Shown here in pieces: positions 16,111-24,090 of a stretch of DNA of 64,000 nucleotides. Both the position numbers and the translations under genes were made by a program. The notes under the pieces are model-generated. The model was not told the DNA's origin, did not search any database, and worked only from the letters and a program-made list of their open reading frames with translations. This DNA comes from JAWAAW01 sp964353335. Its GTDB lineage: Archaea > Nanobdellota > Nanobdellia > Woesearchaeales > ARS49. Each line of letters opens with the position of its first letter. Within the stretch, counting starts at the first letter, position 1. Location: assembly GCA_964353335.1 (NCBI GenBank), contig CAYGVI010000003.1:310001-374000 (forward strand), written 5' to 3'.

Positions 16111-16551
16111 ATGTATGGAACTCGAGGACGTGGAGGAGATAGAGGCGGCTATGGCAGCGGAGACGGCGGCTATGGCGGCGGCGGAGGAGGAGGATATGGC
16201 GGAGGCTACAGTCGTGGCCCAAGCACTGCGCCAGTCAAGGTCGGCGACGAGCTCGAGGTAACAATCGAGGCAGTCGGCGAGAAGGGAGACGGTATTGCCA
16301 AGAAGGACGGATTCGTGCTGTTCATTCCCGGCGTAAAGCAGGGCGACAAGGTTCGCATCCGCATCACCAAGGTTCTGCGTAAGGTAGGATTTGCAGAAGT
16401 CGCCGGAAGCGGCGGTTCAGCAGCTCCGGCAGCAGAAGGGGAATCAGCAGAAGAGGCGCCTGCAGAGGCAGCCGCGGCAGCTCCTGCAGAGGCAGCTGAG
16501 GAATCTGCTGAGGACTCAGAAAGCTTTGGCGAGGAAAAAAGCGAGCAATAA
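16111..16551 (+). CDS. TRAM-domain RNA-binding protein with RGG/Gly-Tyr-rich N-terminus and acidic tail
   Basis: A 146-residue protein in three parts. Residues 1-40 are Gly-rich with RG, RGG and GYGG repeats. Residues 43-103 form a TRAM domain (VKVGDELEVTIEAVGEKG, then GDGIAKKDGFVLFIPGVKQG, then VRIRITKV), a beta barrel that binds RNA. From about 104 on, the tail is rich in Ala and Glu. Small TRAM proteins are abundant in archaea and act as RNA chaperones, with a proposed cold-shock role. ATG 16111 is chosen because TAGGTGA lies 8 nt before it; GTG 16099 would add four residues. The Arg/Gly-Tyr repeats resemble RNA-binding low-complexity regions that favour condensates. A T-rich terminator region follows. 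Confidence 0.85.
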   Translation: MYGTRGRGGDRGGYGSGDGGYGGGGGGGYGGGYSRGPSTAPVKVGDELEVTIEAVGEKGDGIAKKDGFVLFIPGVKQGDKVRIRITKVLRKVGFAEVAGSGGSAAPAAEGESAEEAPAEAAAAAPAEAAEESAEDSESFGEEKSEQ

Positions 16552-16584
16552 GCTCGTTTTTTTATTTTATTTTTTATTTTTATG

Positions 16585-16627
16585 TCGGAAATACGCAGTC
16601 TGAATTGGAGATTGTGCGTATTTCCGA
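16585..16627. repeat. Perfect 13-bp inverted repeat in the thpR leader
   Basis: TCGGAAATACGCA (16585-16597) and its exact reverse complement TGCGTATTTCCGA (16615-16627) flank a 17-nt spacer. It lies after the T-rich end of the TRAM gene and 30 nt before the thpR ATG. It could be an RNA stem-loop in the thpR leader or a binding site. The arms share TCGGAAA with the palindrome at 14876-14892. Confidence 0.6.
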
Positions 16628-16657
16628 TCATGCTCGTAAATCTGGAGGATTGACGAC

Positions 16658-17182
16658 ATGCGCTTGTTCCTATCGTGCGAAATACCAAAGGCGATTTCTG
16701 ATTACATTAACGAATTGTCCAAGCAATTGCCCGAGGCAAAGCTTGTTGTTCCGCACAACATTGATTTGACAATAAAGTTCCTGGGCGAAGTGCCTGACGC
16801 AAAGCTTGATGAAATTAAGCAAAAGCTCTCGGAGATAAAGTTCAAGCCTTTCAAAGCCATGCTTAACGGCACTGGTGTTTTCACAGAGGATTTTATCAGG
16901 GTTGCCTGGGTTGGCTTGACTCCTTCTGAGAAGTTTGAAGAGCTGCACGTAATCGCTGACAATGCCCTGAAAGGATTGTTCCCTGAGGAAAAGCGCTTCC
17001 AGGCGCATTTGACAATCGCCCGGGTGAAATACGTTGAGGACAAGCAGAAATTCCTCGGCGTCCTCAAGCTGATAAAGGTTGAGCCATTGACATTTGAAGT
17101 CAACAAAATGATTCTTTTCAAAAGCCAGCTCAGCCCAACAGGCGCAACGCACGAGCCATTAATGGAGATTAAGGCGCAATAA
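16658..17182 (+). CDS. thpR: RNA 2',3'-cyclic phosphodiesterase (ThpR/LigT-like) with altered first catalytic motif
   Basis: A 174-residue member of the 2H phosphoesterase family, which opens 2',3'-cyclic phosphates on RNA and can ligate tRNA halves in vitro. The fold markers MRLFLSCEIP at the start and the second HxTx motif (QAHLTIARVK, about residue 113) are clear. The first HxTx motif, normally HLTLKFLGE, reads DLTIKFLGE here (about residue 37), so the catalytic His is Asp; the nearest His is three residues earlier (PHNIDLT). Activity may be altered or lost. GGAGGATT lies before the ATG. A 13-bp inverted repeat sits in the leader. Confidence 0.88.
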   Translation: MRLFLSCEIPKAISDYINELSKQLPEAKLVVPHNIDLTIKFLGEVPDAKLDEIKQKLSEIKFKPFKAMLNGTGVFTEDFIRVAWVGLTPSEKFEELHVIADNALKGLFPEEKRFQAHLTIARVKYVEDKQKFLGVLKLIKVEPLTFEVNKMILFKSQLSPTGATHEPLMEIKAQ

Positions 17183-17183
17183 T

Positions 17184-17645
17184 TTACCACCAATAAGCAG
17201 GATACCACCACCAGAATGAAAACGGGTTAAGGTTTCTCCATGGCAGGCTCCAGAGCCAGCGGAGGAATGGCGGCACAATTGCATCCCTGTAGAATATGAC
17301 GAGCAATGCGCCGATTATTACTGCGATAAAAATGGTAAACTTGTAAGGTTTTCTCAGCCTTGCAATGCCGTGAACAAGGTGCGCAAGCATTTTCAGCGCG
17401 CAGAGTATTGTTAAAAGCGTAAGCACAAGCAGCGCCAGCGAGCCCCAGCGGATAAAGAAAAATGCAAAGTTGATTGCGTGGAGATAATCTGCCACAAGAT
17501 ACGTGGCCAGCGCCAAAACAATGAATATTATTGAGTCCTGGAAAAGTTCGCCAGGCGGGTGTGTAAATACAGACTGCGGCTCAATCAGCCACTGCCATTT
17601 TTCCCTGGCTTCCTTTGGCTCTGCCTTTTTCTCCTCTTTTTTCAT
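17184..17645 (-). CDS. Polytopic membrane protein of unknown function
   Basis: A 153-residue protein with a highly charged N-terminus (MKKEEKKAEPKEAREKW), about four membrane segments between residues 37 and 130, and an aromatic, Trp-rich C-terminus (FSFWWWYPAYWW). Start set at ATG 17645 since a TATA-like TTTATAAAGG lies about 25 nt upstream on this strand. The gene ends one base past the thpR stop region, so the two converge. No family recognised. Confidence 0.6.
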   Translation of the reverse strand: MKKEEKKAEPKEAREKWQWLIEPQSVFTHPPGELFQDSIIFIVLALATYLVADYLHAINFAFFFIRWGSLALLVLTLLTILCALKMLAHLVHGIARLRKPYKFTIFIAVIIGALLVIFYRDAIVPPFLRWLWSLPWRNLNPFSFWWWYPAYWW

Positions 17646-17777
17646 TTTCACTTGTGTAAGAAGCGAACCTTTATAAATCCTGCAGGTGGCGGAATACATA
17701 TCGCCAACGCTTTGCGCCGGCTAGGTGCAAGGCAAAAGCCACGTGAGGCAACAAATAACCGTGGCGGAGAAAACAAA
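17646..17777. promoter_or_regulatory. Divergent promoter with a shared TATA-like box before rpsB
   Basis: CCTTTATAAATCC (17669-17681) contains TTTATAAA, which is self-complementary and so can be read as a TATA box on both strands. On the minus strand it is about 25 nt from the membrane protein start. On the plus strand a transcript would start near 17697 and carry a leader of about 80 nt before rpsB. GTGGCGGA occurs at 17685-17692 and again at 17761-17768, the latter supplying the GGCGGAG ribosome binding site. Confidence 0.5.
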
Positions 17778-18380
17778 ATGTCATCAGAACCGCAATTCCT
17801 TGTTCCGCAGGACACTTACCTAAAGTCAGGAATACACATTGGCACAAAGTTCAGGACAAAATACATGGAGCCGTTCATTTACAAGACACGCCCTGACGGC
17901 CTTTCTGTGCTTAACCTGCAGAAGATTGACGAGCGCATAAGGCTGGCTGCAACAATTCTTTCACAATACGAGCCTCAGGATATTTTGATTTGTTCAAGGC
18001 GTGAAAACGGCTGGAAAGCAGTCAAGGCATTTGGAAAGAACACTGCCTGCAAGGTTTTCGCAGGCCGTTATCCTCCTGGAATATTGACAAACCCCCAGCT
18101 TGAGAGCTATATGGAAGTCAAGCTTATCCTTGTCACAGATGCGTGGCCTGACAGGAACGCGATAAAGGACGCAATGCTTATGGGAATTCCTGTTATCGCG
18201 CTGTGCGACACAAACAACCAGGCAAATGAGGTTGACTTCATTGTGCCGTGCAACAACAAGGGCAAGAAATCACTCGGACTGCTGTTCTACCTGCTTGCGC
18301 GCGAATTCCTGCGCACCAAGGGAATGCTTGGCAAGGACGAAGAGCCAAAGTTCACAATTGAGGACTTCACAGAGGAATAA
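17778..18380 (+). CDS. rpsB: Small ribosomal subunit protein uS2
   Basis: A 200-residue archaeal uS2 protein of the small ribosomal subunit. Recognisable stretches are SGIHIGTKFRTKYMEPFIYK near residue 17, GRYPPGILTNP in the middle, and LILVTDAWPDRNAIKDAMLM followed by IPVIALCDTNN, all typical of archaeal S2. The start ATG 17778 has GGCGGAG upstream and gives the normal length; the frame is open further upstream but without homology. The stop overlaps the next ATG (TAATG-type), so the next small membrane protein is co-transcribed. Confidence 0.97.
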   Translation: MSSEPQFLVPQDTYLKSGIHIGTKFRTKYMEPFIYKTRPDGLSVLNLQKIDERIRLAATILSQYEPQDILICSRRENGWKAVKAFGKNTACKVFAGRYPPGILTNPQLESYMEVKLILVTDAWPDRNAIKDAMLMGIPVIALCDTNNQANEVDFIVPCNNKGKKSLGLLFYLLAREFLRTKGMLGKDEEPKFTIEDFTEE

Positions 18381-18610
18381 TGGAGCCGTTAATCTTTGGA
18401 GCAATAGGCGGAACAATCATTCTTGCTGCCTATCTGCTCGAGCTTTTCAAGCACATTGACCCATACAACAAGACATTCCTCACAGCCAACATCATCGGCA
18501 GTGCATTCCTTGTCTACTACGCATACCTTCTGGACAGCCTGCCGTTCTTGATACTCAACACTGCTTGGGTATTGGGCTCAATCTATGAGCTGATTAAGAA
18601 TTGGAAATAA
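18380..18610 (+). CDS. CBU_0592-type small membrane protein
   Basis: A 76-residue protein with three hydrophobic segments (about residues 4-22, 34-52 and 54-72). The spacing and the motif LNTAWVLGSIYELI near the end fit the small CBU_0592 family of membrane proteins, whose function is unknown. It begins at the last base of the rpsB stop codon, so it is expressed with the ribosomal protein gene. Confidence 0.7.
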   Translation: MEPLIFGAIGGTIILAAYLLELFKHIDPYNKTFLTANIIGSAFLVYYAYLLDSLPFLILNTAWVLGSIYELIKNWK

Positions 18611-18641
18611 ATTTTTCCAATCATTCAGAAAGGCAGGCGAA

Positions 18642-19142
18642 TCAAGACAGTTTCTTTAATGCCTGTTGAAATTTGCCAATAAGCTCTGAATCTGCATCTA
18701 TGAGCACAATTTTCTTCAGTGATTTGGATTTGTGTTCAATGATTATTCTTACCATAGTTTCTGCTGCCAGGTCTTTAGGAACCCGCCCAACGCCTGTGCC
18801 CAAACCTGGCAGTGCTATTGAGTGAAGGTTGTTCTCCTCTGCGCATTGGAGCACTGCCAGAGTCGCCGCCCGCACATTTTCAATCGTGGTGGGCTGGCTG
18901 CCTTGCTCCATAGTCGGTGCGTGAATGATAAATCGTGCAGCAAGTTTTCCAGCAGAGGTAAGCACTGCCTTTCCAATCGGGACAGGCGCGTATTTCTGTG
19001 CTTCCTGCCTTATTTCTTCGCCGCCGCGTTCCCGAATTACTCTTGCAAGACCGCCACCCATGGTCATGAATGAATTCGCAGGGTGAACAATCGCGTCAAC
19101 GTGTTCCTGAGTGATATCGCCCAGTTTAATTGTAATCTCCAT
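18642..19142 (-). CDS. Macro domain protein (ADP-ribose binding or hydrolysing)
   Basis: A 166-residue stand-alone macro domain. The typical motifs are present: IKLGDITQEHVDAIVHPANS at the start, GGGLARVI in the ligand loop, and LPGLGTGVGRVP near residue 115. Macro domains bind ADP-ribose and often remove it from proteins or nucleic acids, or process ADP-ribose-1''-phosphate from tRNA splicing. The usual catalytic Asn is present in PANS. The start ATG 19142 lies 4 nt after the radB stop, with AAGTGAG overlapping that stop as ribosome binding site, so it is the second gene of a radB operon. Confidence 0.9.
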   Translation of the reverse strand: MEITIKLGDITQEHVDAIVHPANSFMTMGGGLARVIRERGGEEIRQEAQKYAPVPIGKAVLTSAGKLAARFIIHAPTMEQGSQPTTIENVRAATLAVLQCAEENNLHSIALPGLGTGVGRVPKDLAAETMVRIIIEHKSKSLKKIVLIDADSELIGKFQQALKKLS

Positions 19143-19146
19143 ACGC

Positions 19147-19818
19147 TCACTTCCCGGAAATACCCTTGTCAATTATCTGGAACATTGCTTCTTTTTCCCC
19201 TGCTATGCTTCTGTGCTTTCTTAACACGATTTTTCTCCAGCCTGAGGCAAGAGACTGGAGTTCAAGCAGGCATTTGCTTCCGTATTTCAAAATATCCCCT
19301 CCGACCATATTAACGCGATTCGTAGCGAATTCAGAATAAACCTGGTTGGTAATCACAACAGGAATGTGCTGTTTCCTGCAAATCTCATTGAGTATTCCTA
19401 TCTGGTTGCTTAATTCCTGATTTACTTCTTTGACATCCTCATTGCTTTTCTGTAAACGGTAAAGCATTGCTATTGTGTCAACAACTATCAGTCCAATGCT
19501 TTTTTTGCCAATTCCTTTCAGCTTTGCAAATGCCTTTTTCTGCTCGGCAAAGTTTGTCGGGCGAAGAAACATTATTTTTCCAAGCACTTTCTTGGGATTA
19601 GCAACAATCTGCTTCAGGCGCGCAGCAGAAAAGCCGCCTTCAGTATCTATATACACCACTTTTTTGCCTTTCTGAGCCATTGTTACAGCAGCAAGCAATG
19701 CTAAATTAGTCTTTCCAGCTCCGGCAGGGCCATAAATAGTTGTAATCGCATCGTTCTCATAGCCGCCTTCCAGCAGCATATCAAGAACTTCAGCTCCGGT
19801 TGATATCCGACCCTCCAT
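19147..19818 (-). CDS. radB: DNA repair and recombination protein RadB
   Basis: A 223-residue RadA paralogue made only of the core ATPase domain, lacking the helix-hairpin-helix part. Walker A is GPAGAGKT near residue 30 and Walker B is LIVVDTI near residue 110. RadB has weak ATPase activity and is thought to be a recombination mediator for RadA. It forms an operon with the macro domain gene. The promoter lies in the divergent spacer 19819-19890, which also holds a plus-strand TATA-like TTTATAAAA at about 19867-19875. Confidence 0.93.
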   Translation of the reverse strand: MEGRISTGAEVLDMLLEGGYENDAITTIYGPAGAGKTNLALLAAVTMAQKGKKVVYIDTEGGFSAARLKQIVANPKKVLGKIMFLRPTNFAEQKKAFAKLKGIGKKSIGLIVVDTIAMLYRLQKSNEDVKEVNQELSNQIGILNEICRKQHIPVVITNQVYSEFATNRVNMVGGDILKYGSKCLLELQSLASGWRKIVLRKHRSIAGEKEAMFQIIDKGISGK

Positions 19819-19890
19819 CTATGAAGAAAAAGTCGCACCGAATATAAAAACATTGCTGCGAAGACTTTATAAAAGGGCTTTGCCATCAGA

Positions 19891-21402
19891 ATGACTATGA
19901 AATGGGCAGCATGGCTAATGGCATTGTCGTGCGTCATAGTTTTTGCCCTAAGAATTTACATCGCGTTCAGCAGCCCGGGTTTCAGCGGGGATGACGCTTA
20001 TTTCCAGCTGCGCCAGATAGAAAGCATAAGAAGCACAGGCCTGCCGTTATTCCATGACCCATTGAGCTATGGCGGAAGGGATTACTTCTTCAGCCCGGTC
20101 TTCCACTACATCGTAGCTGCAGGCGCGCTTATAATGCCTGTCCAGATTGCGGCAAAAATAATCCCTAACCTGCTTGCAGTCCTGCTTATTCCCATCATCT
20201 TCTTTATTGCCCGCAGGCTTACAAAGCAGGATGGTGTTGCATTGTTCATCTCTGTTTTCTCAGCATTTGTTCCTGTCTGGTTTGGGCATACAATAAACAC
20301 CTTGTCCCCCATAACTTTTGCAATCCCCCTGCTTTTCTTTGTTCTTTATTCCCTTCTGAGGGTTCAGGAGCCGCATTGGCGCTATGTTTACCTTTGCAGC
20401 CTGATTTTGTTTGCTTTCACACACCCATTATCCTTGTTGTTTGTCCTCGGAATGATGTTCTATATGGTGCTGGTGCTTGTCGAGCAATTGAAGATTGAGC
20501 GCGCAGAGCTTGAAATTGCAATTTTCTCTGTTTTCTTTGTCCTCTGGAGCCAGTTCCTGATTTACAAGAAATTCATTTTAGCCCACGGGCCTGCTGTTGT
20601 GTGGCAGAACATCCCGCCTGAGCTTCTCTCTTCATTGTTTTCAAACGTCACAATTCTTTCCGCGATTTATCAGATAGGGATTGTGCCTGTGCTTTACGGC
20701 ATTTTCGTCGTGTACCGTTATTTGTTCCGAAGAAGGCATAAGATGACTTATTTCCTGATAGCATTCACACTTGCAGCAGCAGTCCTGCTCTGGTTCCGCC
20801 TTATTCCGGTCCAGACCGGCATGATTTTGCTTGGAATGTTCCTGCTTGTGCTTTTCAGCAGGTGGGTTGATTTTTTCCTCACCTACATTCCGACAACCCG
20901 CGCCCACCGCTTTGCGCCAATATTCATTGTCTCGCTTATTGTTGCGTTTGCGCTTACAGGAATCCTGCCGTCATGGAACCTTGCATGGGCAGTGCAGGCA
21001 GACACGCTTCCGCCTGCAGGAGTCAGTGCGCTTGAGTGGATTCGCACACAGACTCATGTTGATTCTGTTGTTGTCGGCTATGTTGATGAGGGCCACAGAA
21101 TATCAGCCATTGCCGAGCGTAAAAACGTGATTGACAGCCACTTCCTAACACAGCGTGATGCAAAGCAAAGATTGCACGACATCAGCCGCATTTTCAGCAC
21201 TTCTGTGGGTGTTGAGGCTGCTGAGCTGATGGAAAGGTATGATGCAAGCATTATCTTCCTCTCGCCTGAAACAAAAGAAAGGTTCCACATCAGCACTTTG
21301 AGGTATGTTGAGAAAAACAAGTGCTATTCAAACACATTCTCAGAAGGCGGTTATGACGTGTTTGTGAAGCAGGCATTCTGCCGTGTTGAGGTGGTAACAT
21401 GA
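19891..21402 (+). CDS. STT3-like GT-C membrane glycosyltransferase or oligosaccharyltransferase homologue
   Basis: A 503-residue protein with about 11 membrane segments and a short C-terminal outer domain. The first outer loop has SGDDAYFQLRQIESI, which fits the acidic metal-binding loop of STT3/AglB-type GT-C enzymes. In the C-terminal domain, GYVDEGHRISAIAERKNVID sits where STT3 proteins have the WWDYG region, so the acceptor-binding motif is replaced. It therefore may not be a classical oligosaccharyltransferase. Leaderless start at 19891, with a TATA box about 20 nt upstream. First gene of a tight operon to 28230; overlaps the next gene by 4 nt. Confidence 0.7.
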   Translation: MTMKWAAWLMALSCVIVFALRIYIAFSSPGFSGDDAYFQLRQIESIRSTGLPLFHDPLSYGGRDYFFSPVFHYIVAAGALIMPVQIAAKIIPNLLAVLLIPIIFFIARRLTKQDGVALFISVFSAFVPVWFGHTINTLSPITFAIPLLFFVLYSLLRVQEPHWRYVYLCSLILFAFTHPLSLLFVLGMMFYMVLVLVEQLKIERAELEIAIFSVFFVLWSQFLIYKKFILAHGPAVVWQNIPPELLSSLFSNVTILSAIYQIGIVPVLYGIFVVYRYLFRRRHKMTYFLIAFTLAAAVLLWFRLIPVQTGMILLGMFLLVLFSRWVDFFLTYIPTTRAHRFAPIFIVSLIVAFALTGILPSWNLAWAVQADTLPPAGVSALEWIRTQTHVDSVVVGYVDEGHRISAIAERKNVIDSHFLTQRDAKQRLHDISRIFSTSVGVEAAELMERYDASIIFLSPETKERFHISTLRYVEKNKCYSNTFSEGGYDVFVKQAFCRVEVVT

Positions 21403-22841
21403 GGCAAAATGCCTATTTGATGTGGTGGACGCTGGCATTTGCAGTTTTACTGCTGTTGCTTCCGCTTGCAATTCGTGCGCTTAATGACCTGCCGCTTATG
21501 CCTGGATCAGAGGGATATGGCCATGCACGCATTGCGGAAATAATTGCCAAAGAAGGAATACCTCAATATGACCCTGCAATGCCAGAGCGCCAATACGTAT
21601 TAAGCGCTTTTGACCTTGCGCTTGCAGGTTTTGTGAAGGTTATGGGCACAGATTCAGCTTGTGCGGTTTTGCCCCTGCTGCTTGGAATCCTGACATTGTT
21701 GTGCATTTTGCGCACTTTGCGTAACTGGAAGATTTCCCAGGGAACTGCGCTGGGCATAATGGTTGTTTTTGTGCTTTCACCGCTTTTTGTGAATGTTTTT
21801 ACCCAGGCAATTCCGGATTCGCTTGAGCTTTTCCTGCTTTCATTGTTTTTGCTGGTCTTATCCCCCAAGGAAAAAGAGAGTTCAGCATGGCTGCCTGCTT
21901 TTGCCGCAATTGCAATTGCGGCTTTGCTTGCAACATTCGGCATATTCCCTGCAATAATCGCGTTTGCGCTGCCAATGATACTTCGCACAATTAACAAACG
22001 TGTCCAGCCGCAGATGATTGCAGCGAGCCTTGCAGCATTTATCGTGCTTGTGGCTGTGGCGCTGCCTGCATTCCTGCAAAGCGAACCTGCGTCTTACGCA
22101 AAGCCTGTTCCTGTTGTCCAGGCAGTAAGCGACTTTGGCGGCAGCGGCGGACTAAGCCTTTTTGCCTGGCTGCTTGCTTTCATCGGATTTATACTCCTGT
22201 GGCAGTTTAAGAAAAAGTATTATGCAGCAATGATTGCGGTCGGAATTGTGCTTATTGCGGCATTGATATCCCCTTCTGCGCTTGTTGCAGGCCACGTGCT
22301 GATTGCGTTCCTCGCAGGATATGCCCTTGCATTTTTTGCGCAGATGAAATGGGCATTTGCCGACATAAGGGTGCTCACAGTAATCGTGCTTGTTTGCGGA
22401 TTGCTTTTCTCAACCCTTACCCACGACCTTGCGCTCGCCAGGGGCGCTCCAAGTGTGGAACTCAGGTATTCTGCAATTTCAATAGGTGCATTGCCTGCGA
22501 ATGCAGTCATCCTCACTTATCCGGAAGACGCGTTCTGGTTTGAATACTGGTCAGGAAAACAGGCATTGCTCGACAGCTGGGCTTCAAAAACCCCGCGGGC
22601 CAGTGCGCGCTGGAAACTGGCGCAGGATATCTGGCACTCACAGGACATAGCCCGCCTGAGGCCGCTGCTTTACAGGAACAATATTGGCGCCATTGTGATA
22701 ACCAAGGAAATGCGCAGCGGGCTTGTATGGGACCTGCCAGAGCAGGACCTTCTTTTCCTTCTGCAGAACAGCGAAACCTTTAAAAACGCTCATCACTCAT
22801 CTTCCGTCGATATCTGGGCGGTGCTCCCGCCTGGAAAATAA
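21399..22841 (+). CDS. Second STT3-like GT-C membrane protein
   Basis: A 480-residue polytopic protein organised like its upstream neighbour. The first outer loop has PGSEGYGHARIAEII in place of the DDAYF-type loop, so only one acidic residue (Glu) remains, and the C-terminal domain has YPEDAFWFEYWSGKQALLDS in the WWDYG-like position. It looks like a diverged paralogue. It may be inactive and serve as a partner, or use another donor. The ATGA overlap with the upstream gene suggests equal expression. Family assignment is by topology and loop pattern only. Confidence 0.6.
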   Translation: MRQNAYLMWWTLAFAVLLLLLPLAIRALNDLPLMPGSEGYGHARIAEIIAKEGIPQYDPAMPERQYVLSAFDLALAGFVKVMGTDSACAVLPLLLGILTLLCILRTLRNWKISQGTALGIMVVFVLSPLFVNVFTQAIPDSLELFLLSLFLLVLSPKEKESSAWLPAFAAIAIAALLATFGIFPAIIAFALPMILRTINKRVQPQMIAASLAAFIVLVAVALPAFLQSEPASYAKPVPVVQAVSDFGGSGGLSLFAWLLAFIGFILLWQFKKKYYAAMIAVGIVLIAALISPSALVAGHVLIAFLAGYALAFFAQMKWAFADIRVLTVIVLVCGLLFSTLTHDLALARGAPSVELRYSAISIGALPANAVILTYPEDAFWFEYWSGKQALLDSWASKTPRASARWKLAQDIWHSQDIARLRPLLYRNNIGAIVITKEMRSGLVWDLPEQDLLFLLQNSETFKNAHHSSSVDIWAVLPPGK

Positions 22842-22845
22842 ACCA

Positions 22846-24090
22846 ATGATTCAATACATACTATGGGGCGTATCATTCATCAGCCTGTGGATGTCGTTAA
22901 TATGGCTGAACATGCTAGTTTTTGAGCCAAGCGAAAAGCGCAAACTGCCCAAAAACCTGCCCTGCGTCACTGTCGGAATCCCCTGCTTCAACAGGGAGAA
23001 AAACATTGCGAAGACAGTAAAATCGCTTTCTGAGCTTAATTATCCAAAAAATCTCATCCAGGTTGTCATTGTGGATGACTGCTCGACAGACGGCACTTAT
23101 GCAGAGGCAAAGCGCCTGCAAATGGCATATCCGCAGCTTCCGATTGAGGTCTACCAGCACAGGAAGAACGGCGGAAAGTCAGCAGCTGTCAATACCGCCA
23201 TCAGCCACGCCCGCGGAGAGCTTTTCACCTGCCTTGACGGCGACACAAGGGTGGATCCTGAAGCGCTTAATCATCTTGTCCCGCATTTCTCAAACCCCAA
23301 GCTTGGCGCGGTTATCGGCCAGGTCAAGGTTGATGAGCCGCAAAACTTTTATGAAAAAATGCAGCGCGTTGAGTACATAATCAGCAATTTCATACGCAGG
23401 ATGATGTCATCCCTTGGCACGCTCGCGATTGCCCCTGGCGGAGCGCTTTCAATGTTCAAAACATCCATCCTGAAAAAGGTTGGCGGGTTTGCAGAGGCAG
23501 GGATGACAGAGGACCTTGAAATTGCCCTGCGGCTGCGCTCAAACGGCTATGAAGTACAAATGGACCCGCAGGCAATAATGTACACAAAAGTCCCTGAAGG
23601 ATGGAATGAGCTTTGGCGCCAGAGGATAAGGTGGTACCGCGGATTTGCTGTCAACCATTTGAAATACCGCGGGCTGCTGTTCAAGAAAGCGTATGGGTTG
23701 TACGGCCTTTTCCAGATGCCTCTTAATGTAATCAGCATATTCCTTTTGCTGCTCACTGTTGCTCTTGTCGGCTATGGCACAATCAGCGACCTTTATGAGA
23801 CCTTGTTCAGGAGCCTGACAATCAAGGGCTATTTTATCAATCACATGCTTGATTTCCCTGGGTTCAAGAAGTTTTTCCTCGCCCAGAACGTGCAGGTCGC
23901 CCTGCCAATACTGCTCGGCGTCATCATCGGGCTTTACCTGATCTACCTTGCGCACAAGGAGTTTAATGAGAGGTTCCTGAAGCACGCGCACCACATCGCG
24001 ATTTACACTCTTGTCGCGCCATACATAACATCCGTGCACTGGGTTTCAGCAATACTCCACGAGGCTCTGGGCACACGGAAAAAATGGTAA
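22846..24090 (+). CDS. Membrane-bound family 2 glycosyltransferase
   Basis: A 414-residue processive-type GT2 enzyme. After one membrane helix comes a GT-A domain with GIPCFNREKNI, DDCSTDGT, LDGDTR (metal-binding DxD), TEDLE and QRIRWYRG. The last is the acceptor/product-binding Q-x-x-R-W motif of cellulose synthase and N-acetylglucosaminyltransferase-type enzymes. Three to four membrane segments follow. It transfers a sugar from a nucleotide donor at the cytoplasmic face, possibly to a lipid carrier used by the GT-C neighbours. The ATG 22846 start lies 4 nt after the upstream stop. Overlaps the next gene by 7 nt. Confidence 0.88.
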   Translation: MIQYILWGVSFISLWMSLIWLNMLVFEPSEKRKLPKNLPCVTVGIPCFNREKNIAKTVKSLSELNYPKNLIQVVIVDDCSTDGTYAEAKRLQMAYPQLPIEVYQHRKNGGKSAAVNTAISHARGELFTCLDGDTRVDPEALNHLVPHFSNPKLGAVIGQVKVDEPQNFYEKMQRVEYIISNFIRRMMSSLGTLAIAPGGALSMFKTSILKKVGGFAEAGMTEDLEIALRLRSNGYEVQMDPQAIMYTKVPEGWNELWRQRIRWYRGFAVNHLKYRGLLFKKAYGLYGLFQMPLNVISIFLLLLTVALVGYGTISDLYETLFRSLTIKGYFINHMLDFPGFKKFFLAQNVQVALPILLGVIIGLYLIYLAHKEFNERFLKHAHHIAIYTLVAPYITSVHWVSAILHEALGTRKKW

